A DNA stretch of 64,000 nt, from the NCBI GenBank assembly GCA_051747745.1, contig JBNJGL010000006.1:1-64000 (forward strand). Reading direction: 5' to 3'. This DNA comes from QPJE01 sp051747745. GTDB lineage: Bacteria > Bacillota > Halanaerobiia > Halanaerobiales > Halanaerobiaceae. This document shows positions 1 through 8,137 of this stretch, one piece after another; within the stretch, counting starts at the first letter, position 1; every line of letters starts with the position of its first letter. The position numbers and the translations under genes are program-made. The notes beneath the pieces are model-generated. The model did no database searches. It saw only the letters and a list, made by a program, of their open reading frames with translations, and had not been told where the DNA came from.

Positions 1-66
1 AAAAAACCGGAAGAAGAGATAATAGGTGAAGATCATACCAGCAGATGTCATTTTTCTTTAGTGTAA
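1..66 (+). CDS. 3' end of an unidentified protein-coding gene (partial)
   Basis: Frame 1 is open from the first base to a TAA at 64-66 and would encode a 21-residue C-terminal tail ending in HFSLV. The other two plus-strand frames close within about 30 bases. A terminator hairpin follows directly, as expected for a gene end. The tail is too short to identify. In related bacteria the gene before nadD is often obg, proB or proA, but nothing seen here confirms that. Confidence 0.3.
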   Translation, partial: KKPEEEIIGEDHTSRCHFSLV

Positions 67-72
67 ATATAT

Positions 73-98
73 AAAAACCGGGGAAACTCGGTTTTTTT
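73..98 (+). terminator. Rho-independent terminator
   Basis: An 8-bp stem AAAAACCG/CGGTTTTT encloses an eight-base loop and runs into seven or more T residues. It separates the upstream gene fragment from nadD. Confidence 0.7.
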
Positions 99-223
99 CT
101 TTTTCAGCAGAATAAAATATTTTTAGGGTGAATTTCAGCCAACTGTTCTATTTTTATATTTTTTGTTTTTTCACTTTTATCTCTAGAAAATAAATTCAGG
201 GGAAGTTTCCTGTGGAACTTAAC

Positions 224-252
224 TTGCAAGCCTGATGGTTATCATTTATAAT
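224..252 (+). promoter_or_regulatory. Sigma-A promoter of the nadD operon
   Basis: TTGCAA at 224-229 and TATAAT at 247-252 are separated by 17 bp, about 30 bp upstream of the nadD start. Confidence 0.6.
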
Positions 253-283
253 TAAATGTGTATAGAATAATTGAGGTGGGAAA

Positions 284-892
284 ATGAGCAGCAAAAATTT
301 TAGGATTGGAATATTTGGTGGAACATTTGATCCGGTGCATCACGGCCATTTAATTATGGCAGAACAGGTACAGAGTCACTTCAACCTGGACCGGATTATT
401 TTTATGCCTGCCGGTATCCCTCCACATAAAATAGGCGAAAAAATTTCGGATAATAAAAGCAGATTGAAGATGCTGAAGCTTGCACTTCAGGATAATCCCT
501 TTTTTAGAATCTCCACCTGGGAAATAGAGCAAAAAGATTATTCTTATTCTGTGAGAACACTCAGGGAATTTGTACCGGATTTAAATGCTGAAGAAGTTTT
601 TTTTATAATTGGCGCAGATTCTCTTGATAATATTTTTACCTGGAGAGAACCTGAATATTTGTTGGAAAACAGCAAATTTATTGTTGTTAACCGACCGGGA
701 TATGATCTTAATAGTATAATGAAAAAAGAAAAGCTTTTTCCATATATAGATAATATTTATACTTTTTTTGGTCCATATATCGATATATCTTCGTCTCTTA
801 TACGTGATGAACTAAAAAATGGATTTTCTATAAGATATTTAACTCCTGATCCGGTAATCAGATATATTAAAAAAAATGATTTATATACTTAA
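284..892 (+). CDS. nadD: Nicotinate-nucleotide adenylyltransferase NadD
   Basis: Transfers AMP from ATP to nicotinate mononucleotide, giving deamido-NAD in NAD biosynthesis in the cytoplasm. The 202-residue protein has the nucleotidyltransferase signature GGTFDPVHHGHL near residue 12 and the C-terminal ISSSLIR motif near residue 167, the two hallmarks of this family. Length is typical. The ATG start follows a GAGGTGGG ribosome site by about six bases. It opens a tightly packed run with yqeK, an LCP gene and rsfS, an order common in Firmicutes. It has its own promoter and sits behind a terminator. Confidence 0.95.
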   Translation: MSSKNFRIGIFGGTFDPVHHGHLIMAEQVQSHFNLDRIIFMPAGIPPHKIGEKISDNKSRLKMLKLALQDNPFFRISTWEIEQKDYSYSVRTLREFVPDLNAEEVFFIIGADSLDNIFTWREPEYLLENSKFIVVNRPGYDLNSIMKKEKLFPYIDNIYTFFGPYIDISSSLIRDELKNGFSIRYLTPDPVIRYIKKNDLYT

Positions 893-904
893 AGGATGAA
901 TCTG

Positions 905-1471
905 ATGTTAAATAATAGAGAAGATTTTATAAAAAAAATAAAAAGCAGAATAAATTCCGAACGATACAAACACACATCTGGTGTTGTAGAGACCGCACTG
1001 AGGCTGGCAGAAAATAAAGATGTAAATCTTAATAAGGTTGAAAAAGCAGCTTATCTGCATGATATTGCTAAAGATAAAAGTCTGAAAGAAATAAAAGAAC
1101 TTATTCGTGAATCTGATTTTGTAATAGATGAACTGGAAATATCAATACCTGCTGTCTTACATGCTCCAGCGGGAGCAGTGATTGCAGAAAAAGAATTTGC
1201 AGTACATGATAAAGAAATACTTGAAGCTATTCGTTTTCATACTTTAGGTCATCCCGACATGGGGCTTACAGCACTAATAATATTTGCAGCTGATTTTATT
1301 GAACCACACAGAGATTTTCCCGGTGTGGAGAAAATAAGAAAAATCATTTATAATGATTTTAATAGAGGGATAATAAAGATATGCAGTAATATGATTAAAT
1401 ACCAGATAGAAACAGAAAAAATTATTCATCCAAATACTGTAATGCTTAGAAATAAGTTTTTGCTGTATTGA
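905..1471 (+). CDS. yqeK: YqeK-type HD-domain phosphohydrolase (diadenosine tetraphosphatase)
   Basis: HD-superfamily enzyme; characterised YqeK proteins hydrolyse Ap4A symmetrically to two ADP. Visible metal-ligand motifs are AAYLHDIAKD, a downstream HAPAGAVIA, the IRFHTLGHP segment and FAADFIEP. The start is taken at ATG 905 because TAAAGGA at 889-895 is correctly spaced for it; an in-frame ATG at 896 would sit on top of that ribosome site. The gene begins 12 bases after nadD ends, so the two are co-transcribed, an arrangement widespread in Firmicutes. Length (188 aa) is normal. Confidence 0.88.
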   Translation: MLNNREDFIKKIKSRINSERYKHTSGVVETALRLAENKDVNLNKVEKAAYLHDIAKDKSLKEIKELIRESDFVIDELEISIPAVLHAPAGAVIAEKEFAVHDKEILEAIRFHTLGHPDMGLTALIIFAADFIEPHRDFPGVEKIRKIIYNDFNRGIIKICSNMIKYQIETEKIIHPNTVMLRNKFLLY

Positions 1472-1484
1472 GAGGAGCATATAT

Positions 1485-2654
1485 ATGGGCAGTAATTTTA
1501 AAAAAAGTAAGTATATTTTATTGATTTTAATACTTTTTCTTCTTGGAATAGCTATTTCCATTTTCTTTAATGATGACTTTAGTATTTTAAAAAGCAGTCC
1601 ATTTGAGAAAGAAAAAATCAATCTTCTTATAGTAGGTTATGATTCTAAAATAAATGGTCCATCCAGAGCTGATACTATAATTCTGGCAAGTTTTAATATA
1701 GATACAAAAGAAGTGGGTATTATTTTTATTCCCAGAGACACAAGAGTTCAAATACCTGAAAGAGGTTTAAGAAAGATTAATTCCAGTCATGCATATGGTG
1801 GTATAACACTAACTAGAGAAACTGTAGAAGGCTTTCTTGATATACCAATAGATTATTATGTCGAAACCGATTTTAAAGGATTTGAAAATATAATTGATCT
1901 GCTTGGTGGTGTAGAAATAAATATTGAGAAACATCTTAATTATGTAGATAAAGCTGGTGGATTATATATAAACTTAAAACCAGGCAGACAAAATTTGAGC
2001 GGCAGTGAAGCTCTGCAGTATGTTAGATATAGAGATGTGCAGATGGGTGATATAGGTAGAGTTGGCAGACAGCAGAAATTTTTGAATGCAGTTATAAAAA
2101 AAGCCACTTCCCCGGCAGTTATTACAAAACTTCCCGGGATAGTTAAAGAATTAAATGAATCTGTAGAAACAAATATTCCTTTACAGGATATAAACCCTTT
2201 TTTATCTCTTGCAAAAGAAATTGATATAAATAATATAAAAATTGAGATGCTGCCTGGAGAGCCAAAATATATTTCTGGAGTAAGTTACTGGCTGCCTGAT
2301 AAAGAAGAAGCTGATATTATGGTCAATAGCTTAATTAGAGATAAATCCTATATTAGAAACAGCAGCTATACTCTTTCGATTTTTAATGGTAATGGAGTAC
2401 CAGGTATGGCGGGGAATTTAGCAGAAAAGCTTGAGAAATATGGATTTGAAGTAAACAGAACATCTAATGCGGATAACTTTAATTATACAGAAACAGAGAT
2501 CATATATTACTCTAAAGAAGACCGGGATACAGCTGAAGGTATACAGGAATTAATTAATGGTAAAATACAGCTTAAATCCGAAAAAGAGAGTGGTATAGAT
2601 ATAATTATTGGTTCTGACTATCTGCAATTAATTGAGGAGGAAAAAAATGAGTAA
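1485..2654 (+). CDS. LytR-CpsA-Psr family cell-envelope glycopolymer transferase
   Basis: Members of the LCP family attach undecaprenyl-linked glycopolymers to peptidoglycan on the outer face of the cytoplasmic membrane. The 389-residue protein has a single N-terminal membrane anchor (about residues 8-28). The LCP catalytic domain (about 47-290) includes the Arg/Asp-rich RADTIILASF and IPRDTRVQIP segments and the YVRYRD motif. A C-terminal LytR_C-type domain (about 295-380) starts at the IFNGNGVPG segment. It overlaps rsfS by eight bases. The specific polymer cannot be read from sequence; no glycopolymer cluster adjoins it. Confidence 0.85.
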   Translation: MGSNFKKSKYILLILILFLLGIAISIFFNDDFSILKSSPFEKEKINLLIVGYDSKINGPSRADTIILASFNIDTKEVGIIFIPRDTRVQIPERGLRKINSSHAYGGITLTRETVEGFLDIPIDYYVETDFKGFENIIDLLGGVEINIEKHLNYVDKAGGLYINLKPGRQNLSGSEALQYVRYRDVQMGDIGRVGRQQKFLNAVIKKATSPAVITKLPGIVKELNESVETNIPLQDINPFLSLAKEIDINNIKIEMLPGEPKYISGVSYWLPDKEEADIMVNSLIRDKSYIRNSSYTLSIFNGNGVPGMAGNLAEKLEKYGFEVNRTSNADNFNYTETEIIYYSKEDRDTAEGIQELINGKIQLKSEKESGIDIIIGSDYLQLIEEEKNE

Positions 2655-3006
2655 AGAATTGTCTATTAAAGAAATAGCACTACTTGCAGCGGAAGCAGCT
2701 GATGACAAGAAGGCTGAGGATATAGAGATATTAAATCTGGAAGGATTAACTGTTATTGCAGACTATTTTGTAATCTGCAGTGCAAATTCTGATAAACAGG
2801 TTAAGGCTATTTATAGAGCTGTGGACGAAAAATTGAGTGAACTGGATATTGAAGCTAAAAAAGTAGCCGGACTTGATGATGCCCGCTGGGTACTAATGGA
2901 TTATGCTGATGTTATAGTGCATATATTTCAGAAGAGAGAAAGAGAATATTATGATCTGGACAGATTGTGGGCTGATGCAGAAAAAATACTGAGAAAAGAA
3001 GAATAA
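2647..3006 (+). CDS. rsfS: Ribosome silencing factor RsfS
   Basis: RsfS (Iojap/YbeB family) binds ribosomal protein uL14 and blocks subunit joining in nutrient limitation. The start is ATG 2647, six bases after GAGGAGG at 2634-2640; a longer reading from TTG 2632 would place the ribosome site inside the gene. The 119-residue product shows the family core GLTVIADYFVICSA and the WVLMDYADVIVHIF segment. It overlaps the LCP gene by eight bases, so translation is probably coupled. Order and length match other Firmicutes. Confidence 0.92.
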   Translation: MSKELSIKEIALLAAEAADDKKAEDIEILNLEGLTVIADYFVICSANSDKQVKAIYRAVDEKLSELDIEAKKVAGLDDARWVLMDYADVIVHIFQKREREYYDLDRLWADAEKILRKEE

Positions 3007-3081
3007 AAAACATAAAATTAAGTATTAATAACTGTTTTTCAGTAGAATATAAAAAGTAGAAAAATTTTAAAAGTCATAGAT

Positions 3082-3110
3082 TTGACTTTTTAGACTATTA
3101 TTAATATAAT
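3082..3110 (+). promoter_or_regulatory. Sigma-A promoter of the leuS leader
   Basis: TTGACT at 3082-3087 and a perfect TATAAT at 3105-3110 are 17 bp apart. Transcription would begin near 3117, just before the T-box structure. Confidence 0.75.
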
Positions 3111-3116
3111 AGCAGA

Positions 3117-3345
3117 TAATAATATAGAAAAGACTGTGAAGAGAAGTAGTAGGGAAAAATTTGTTTAAAGAGAGTCGGTGGCTGGTGCAAATCGATACAT
3201 ATTTTTTTCGAACTCGTCTCTGAGTTCAGCTGGTAATTGACAGTCAGCTGCGCTGTGTGCGTTAAACACAAATGAGTGGGTTTTTAGCCAAGTTAGGGTG
3301 GTACCACGGATTTTATCCGTCCCTGTTTTTCAGGGGCGTTTTTTA
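3117..3345 (+). ncRNA. T-box leader RNA, leucine-specific, controlling leuS
   Basis: This fills the 379-base gap before leuS. The conserved T-box core AGGGTGGTACCACGG lies at 3295-3309. It is followed by a terminator, stem CGTCCCTG/CAGGGGCG then T residues (3318-3344), that would compete with the antiterminator. In Stem I the sequence GAA (3210-3212) is followed by CTC (3213-3215), a leucine codon, and then by a purine, the expected layout of a specifier loop. Uncharged tRNA-Leu(GAG) would therefore permit read-through into leuS. The specifier assignment is inference from position; the T-box core is seen directly. Confidence 0.9.
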
Positions 3346-3385
3346 ATTTAAAAATTTAAATATATTCTAAGGAGTGTGAATTGTA

Positions 3386-5881
3386 TTGCAGGATTTTTAT
3401 CCATTTAGTAAAGTAGAAAAAAAGTGGCTTAAAAGATGGGAAGACTCTGGTCTTCATAAAACAGGTGATGATCCGGAAAAAGAAAATTATTATGTTCTAG
3501 AAATGTTTCCATATCCGTCTGGCAATCTTCATATGGGTCATGTCAGAGTTTACTCGATAGGTGATGTAATAGCTCGATACAAGAAAATGCAGGGCTATAA
3601 TGTTCTTCATCCGATGGGATGGGATGCTTTTGGACTTCCTGCTGAAAATGCGGCTATTAAGCATGGAAATATTCATCCTAAAGAATGGACCTGGGATAAT
3701 ATTGCCAATATGAAAAGACAGATGAAAGCAATGGGACTAAGTTATGACTGGGATAAAGAAGTTACTACTGCTGCCGAAGATTATTATAAATGGACACAGT
3801 GGTTTTTTGTTCAGATGTATAAAAATGATCTGGCGTATAAAAAAGAGTCTGCTGTAAACTGGTGTCCCAGCTGTGAAACGGTTCTGGCAAATGAGCAGGT
3901 GGTAAATAATGCCTGTGAAAGATGTGGAACAGAGGTAAATATAAGAGAATTAGAGCAGTGGTTTTTAAAAATCACTGATTATGCAGAACAACTTTTAAAT
4001 GATCATGATCTTCTGGATAACTGGCCGGAAAAAGTTAAAATCATGCAGAAAAATTGGATTGGCCGCAGTGAAGGAATGAGAATTAAATTTCCTGTAAAAG
4101 GAATGGATGAAGAACTGGAAGTGTTTACAACAAGGCCAGATACACTTTATGGTGCAACTTATATGGTTCTTGCACCAGAACATCCACTTGTTAAAGACAT
4201 GACAGAAGGTACAGAAATGGAAGCTGAAGTTAAAGAATTTATAGAAAAAGCTAAAAAGCAGAAAGAGATGGAAAGAACTTCTCCAGAATCGGAAAAATTG
4301 GGTATTTTTACTGGGGGATATGCTGTTAATCCGGTTAATAATGAAGAAATTCCAATAATGATTGCAAATTATGTTTTGATGAGTTATGGTACTGGAGCAA
4401 TAATGGCTGTACCTGCTCATGACCAGCGTGATTTTGATTTTGCACGTAAATATGACCTTCCAATTAGAGTAGTAATTCAACCTGAGGATAGAGGAGAAAT
4501 CCTGACTTCAGAAGAAATGGATGAGGCATATGATGGTGATGGCTATTTGATTAACTCAGAAAAATATAATGACCTCAGTGTGGAAGAGGCGTTCGATAGA
4601 ATGGCTGAGGACTTTAGTAAAGAAGGAATAGCAGAATTGAAAGTTAATTATAGATTAAGAGACTGGCTGATTTCCAGACAGAGATACTGGGGTGCTCCTA
4701 TACCTGTAGTATACTGTGATAATTGTGGTGCAGTTCCTGTTCCAGAATCTGATCTTCCGGTTGAACTTCCTCATGATGTAGAATTTAAACCTACTGGTGA
4801 ATCACCACTTAAATATGTTGATGAATTTGTTAATACTACCTGTCCTGAGTGTGGTGGCCCGGCCAGAAGAGAAACAGATACAATGGATACCTTTGTGGAT
4901 TCATCCTGGTACTTTTTGCGCTACTGTGATCCTAAAAACGATGATCTTCCTTTCAGCAAAGAAAATGCTGACAGATGGTTTCCAGTAGATCAATATATTG
5001 GTGGTATAGAACATGCTATACTGCACCTTCTTTATTCTAGATTTTTTACCAAAGTAGTTCACGATATGGATATGACCGAAGCAGTTGAACCATTTACTAA
5101 TTGGCTGGCACAGGGTATGGTGCTTAAAGATGGTGCTAAAATGTCAAAATCTAAAGGTAATGTAGTTGATCCAGAAGAAATATTAGAAAAATATGGTGCA
5201 GATACTGCAAGGTTATTTATACTTTTTGCCTCACCTCCAGAAAAAGATTTAGAGTGGAGTGACAAAGGAGTTGAAGGTGCAGAAAGATTTTTGAACCGTG
5301 TATGGAGATTTGTAACAGAAAATATAGAAATCATTAAAAGTGGGTCATCAGATATCAGTAGAGAAGAGCTAGATAAAGGTGGGAAAAAGCTGTATAGAAC
5401 TCTCCATGCCAGCCTCAAAAAGGTTACTGAAGATGTTGGAGAAAGGCTTAATTTTAATACTGCAATAAGTGCAGTTATGGAGCTGACAAATGAGGTCTAT
5501 TCATATTTAAATGAAAGAGAAGCAGCAGATATTGATAAAGCACTTTTAAAAGAAACTGCTGAGAATATTCTTTTAATGCTGGCCCCATTTGCACCATTTA
5601 TTACAGAAGAGCTCTGGGAAAAGCTGGATAAGGAAAAAAGCATACACCTTATGAGCTGGCCGGAGTATGACAAATCAGCCCTTATAAGAGATGAAATACC
5701 AATTGTTATTCAGATTAATGGTAAGGTGAGGGAAAAGATTTCTGTGGATCCAGATATATCTGAGGATGATTTAAAATCTAGAGTGTTAAAGCAAGAAAAA
5801 GTTAAATCATATCTTCAGGATAGTGAGCTGATAAAAACAATAGTAATCCCCAAAAAACTTGTCAATCTGGTAATTAAATAG
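3386..5881 (+). CDS. leuS: Leucyl-tRNA synthetase LeuS
   Basis: Class Ia aminoacyl-tRNA synthetase that charges tRNA-Leu. The 831-residue protein shows the HIGH-type motif HMGH at residues 49-52, zinc-type cysteine pairs in CPSC/CERC (about 158-180) and CPEC, the editing (CP1) domain with TTRPDTLYGATY, and KMSKS near residue 585. The TTG start at 3386 lies 11 bases after AAGGAG; no in-frame ATG is closer to a ribosome site. The T-box leader and a terminator on either side make it a single-gene transcription unit. Length matches bacterial LeuS. Confidence 0.97.
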   Translation: MQDFYPFSKVEKKWLKRWEDSGLHKTGDDPEKENYYVLEMFPYPSGNLHMGHVRVYSIGDVIARYKKMQGYNVLHPMGWDAFGLPAENAAIKHGNIHPKEWTWDNIANMKRQMKAMGLSYDWDKEVTTAAEDYYKWTQWFFVQMYKNDLAYKKESAVNWCPSCETVLANEQVVNNACERCGTEVNIRELEQWFLKITDYAEQLLNDHDLLDNWPEKVKIMQKNWIGRSEGMRIKFPVKGMDEELEVFTTRPDTLYGATYMVLAPEHPLVKDMTEGTEMEAEVKEFIEKAKKQKEMERTSPESEKLGIFTGGYAVNPVNNEEIPIMIANYVLMSYGTGAIMAVPAHDQRDFDFARKYDLPIRVVIQPEDRGEILTSEEMDEAYDGDGYLINSEKYNDLSVEEAFDRMAEDFSKEGIAELKVNYRLRDWLISRQRYWGAPIPVVYCDNCGAVPVPESDLPVELPHDVEFKPTGESPLKYVDEFVNTTCPECGGPARRETDTMDTFVDSSWYFLRYCDPKNDDLPFSKENADRWFPVDQYIGGIEHAILHLLYSRFFTKVVHDMDMTEAVEPFTNWLAQGMVLKDGAKMSKSKGNVVDPEEILEKYGADTARLFILFASPPEKDLEWSDKGVEGAERFLNRVWRFVTENIEIIKSGSSDISREELDKGGKKLYRTLHASLKKVTEDVGERLNFNTAISAVMELTNEVYSYLNEREAADIDKALLKETAENILLMLAPFAPFITEELWEKLDKEKSIHLMSWPEYDKSALIRDEIPIVIQINGKVREKISVDPDISEDDLKSRVLKQEKVKSYLQDSELIKTIVIPKKLVNLVIK

Positions 5882-5899
5882 ATTTAATAGATTTGATCT

Positions 5900-5940
5900 G
5901 CCCTTCTGAGTAATATATTTATTATTCAGGAGGGTTTTAC
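5900..5940 (+). terminator. Terminator after leuS
   Basis: A 14-bp arm CCCTTCTGAGTAAT (5901-5914) pairs, with wobble, with ATTATTCAGGAGGG (5921-5934), followed by TTTT. Confidence 0.7.
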
Positions 5941-6090
5941 TATTTTGACTGTAAATAAATTTAATAACTTCTTAAAAAAATAAAAAGGATATTTTAGATT
6001 TTTAAAGAAGAAAGATATTGATTAAAGAACTTATATTTATATATTTAGGATTTTTTGCATAAAATTATAATTTAAGGAAGGAGAAACAAA

Positions 6091-6288
6091 ATGAATAAAG
6101 TTTTAGATGGAATTTTAGAAGCTATAGATGACGAAATTGCAGCCCAAAAAAAATATAAGCAGCTAAAAAAACAGACAGATGACGAAAAAGCTCAGGCATT
6201 ATTTGAACAGCTTATAAAAGATGAGATTAGCCATGAACAACTATTGCGGTCCCGATATGAAGCTCTAAAAGAATATATGGAAGACTAA
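6091..6288 (+). CDS. Small half-ferritin / rubrerythrin-like two-helix protein
   Basis: A 65-residue protein predicted to be two antiparallel helices. Helix A has an acidic residue and aromatic in the pattern E-I-x5-Y (DEIAAQKKY, residues 14-22); helix B carries the E-x-x-H ferritin-like iron motif (DEISH, about 43-47). This looks like exactly one half of a four-helix rubrerythrin/ferritin di-iron domain, so a dimer could form the complete site. There is no rubredoxin or encapsulin neighbour and no truncated remainder up- or downstream. It has a good GGAAGGAG ribosome site. It could instead be a non-metal ferritin-like relic; function is unknown. Confidence 0.6.
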   Translation: MNKVLDGILEAIDDEIAAQKKYKQLKKQTDDEKAQALFEQLIKDEISHEQLLRSRYEALKEYMED

Positions 6289-6493
6289 AATATGTAAATT
6301 AAAATACTTATTTCTTTTAATATTTTCATCTGAGATCACTAATCAGGAGGAAAATATTATTTCCTCTTGCATATATTAAAAAAAATAGATATAATTATTA
6401 ATAATAGTAATTATTACTGAAATAAATCTAATTAAAATATATTTTAGATAAATACTAATGAGAATATTATTAAAATCTGAGGAGCTGTAAAAG

Positions 6494-7726
6494 ATGCTGC
6501 TGGAAGAAATCTCAACAAAAGATTTCGGAAAACTACCTTCCAAAAAGATGAGAATAAGTGACTTATTTTTAACGTTATCCTGGGCCCTTGATATGGGAAA
6601 AGCAGAAATTTTAAATCATTCCCGCAGGGTTGCCTATATATCTTATGAAATTGCAAAAATTTTGGGATTGAGTTCTGAAAAAATTAATGAGGTGGTTCTG
6701 GCATCTCTAATCCATGATATTGGAATTGAAGAAAATGAAAATAAAAAGATTGCTGATAGTTCTTTTGATCTGGATTCTGATTTTATAGAACTTCACTGTA
6801 GAAGTGGTGCAGAACTCACAGATAGAATAAATTTTCTGCCAGAACTCAGTAAAATCATACTCTGCCACCACAATAACTGGTCTTCAAATAATTTCAATTC
6901 TTTGAGTGGAGAACAGATTCCGACTGCCAGCAGAATTATTTATCTTGCAGATAGAGTTGAAGCCCTGATAGATAAAAATGAATATATTTTATTTCAGGTT
7001 AATTTTATTATAAAAAAAATCAAAAAACACTCCGGAAGTTTCTTTGATCCAGATATTGTTAATAATTTTATAGAACTGTCTAAAAAGGAATCTTTCTGGT
7101 TAAATATATCAAGTGGTGAATACAATAATATTCTGGCACAGTGGGGTAGAGAAACCAGAAGAGAAATTAATTTAGATGATCTGGAAATCATTGCCAGTGT
7201 AATGGCTGATATTATTGATAGAATTAGTCCATTTACCTCCAGACACAGCACTGGAGTGGCAGCGATTTCAGCTATGCTTACATACGAACTCGGTTTTGAT
7301 AAAAAATATCAGAGAGCAGTCACAACAGCAGCTTTGTTTCATGATCTCGGAAAACTAATTATTCCAGAAGATATAATAGAAAAAAAAGGTCATCTAAATG
7401 ACAGGGAATATAATCTGATTAAACAGCACTCTTTTTACACATATCGGTTATTGAATAAAATAAAAGGGATAGGTGATATTCCTGAATGGGCTTCTTATCA
7501 TCATGAACGACTTGATGGAAGTGGTTATCCTTTTCATCATAAAGCAGAAGAATTAAATATGGGAAGCAGAATTATTGCAGTTAGTGATGTTTTTCAGGCA
7601 TTGACTGAAGATAGGCCATATAGAAAAGCTTTTACAATAGAGCAGGCTCTGGAAATTGTAGAAGAAATGAAGGTAAATGGTGAACTTGATAAAAGGGTGG
7701 TTGAGAGTTTAAAAAATTCTATTTAA
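6494..7726 (+). CDS. Tandem HD / HD-GYP signalling phosphodiesterase
   Basis: The 410-residue protein has two HD-superfamily domains. The N-terminal one (about 30-165) has a recognisable ASLIHDIGIEE motif; the C-terminal one (about 245-400) is a complete HD-GYP domain with LFHDLGKL, the HHERLDGSGYP signature and the YRKA segment. HD-GYP domains hydrolyse cyclic di-nucleotides such as c-di-GMP. No membrane span or receiver domain is seen, so it is cytosolic. The ATG 6494 follows GAGGAG by eight bases. The STAS and phosphatase genes that follow suggest the product works with a partner-switching pathway, but this is inference. Confidence 0.85.
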   Translation: MLLEEISTKDFGKLPSKKMRISDLFLTLSWALDMGKAEILNHSRRVAYISYEIAKILGLSSEKINEVVLASLIHDIGIEENENKKIADSSFDLDSDFIELHCRSGAELTDRINFLPELSKIILCHHNNWSSNNFNSLSGEQIPTASRIIYLADRVEALIDKNEYILFQVNFIIKKIKKHSGSFFDPDIVNNFIELSKKESFWLNISSGEYNNILAQWGRETRREINLDDLEIIASVMADIIDRISPFTSRHSTGVAAISAMLTYELGFDKKYQRAVTTAALFHDLGKLIIPEDIIEKKGHLNDREYNLIKQHSFYTYRLLNKIKGIGDIPEWASYHHERLDGSGYPFHHKAEELNMGSRIIAVSDVFQALTEDRPYRKAFTIEQALEIVEEMKVNGELDKRVVESLKNSI

Positions 7727-7758
7727 AGAAAAGTAAGATAAATTTGGAGGTATACATT

Positions 7759-8070
7759 TTGAAAGCAGAAATAAATATCATAAACGATGTAGAAGTAATT
7801 GTTAAACCTTCAGGTAATATTGATTTTTCTAATTCACAAAAATTAAAAAAAGATCTGCTGGATATATTTGATAATGGTTACAAAAAAGTGAGGATTAATT
7901 TTGAAAAAGTTTCTCGTATTGATAGTTCTGCTCTGGGAAAACTGCTTTTATTTCACAAAAGGTTAAGAGAGAAAAATGGAAAATTAATAATTGAAAATGT
8001 AAAAAGTAGTTATGTAAAAAATATGTTTGATGTTATTAATTTACATAAAGTTATAGAAATTAAAGATTGA
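7759..8070 (+). CDS. STAS-domain anti-anti-sigma factor (RsbV/SpoIIAA-like)
   Basis: A single STAS domain of 103 residues. The phosphorylatable serine lies in the DSSALG motif near residue 55, in the canonical position for regulation by an anti-sigma kinase and a PP2C phosphatase. The TTG start at 7759 is chosen because TGGAGG at 7745-7750 precedes it by eight bases; a longer reading from 7744 would overlap the ribosome site. It lies 32 bases after the HD-GYP gene and before the PP2C gene, so it is a likely substrate of both that phosphatase and the RsbW-like kinase. Confidence 0.85.
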   Translation: MKAEINIINDVEVIVKPSGNIDFSNSQKLKKDLLDIFDNGYKKVRINFEKVSRIDSSALGKLLLFHKRLREKNGKLIIENVKSSYVKNMFDVINLHKVIEIKD

Positions 8071-8137
8071 AAGACAGTATCTTGCTGAAAATTACTGCAT
8101 TTTTTTATTAATTGTTGTGGAGTAGGAGGAATAACAG

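Noticed and set aside
3995..4480. 161-codon minus-strand frame inside leuS
   Set aside because: Rich in Phe, Ser, Ile and Asn as expected from the reverse of an AT-rich gene; no start signal.
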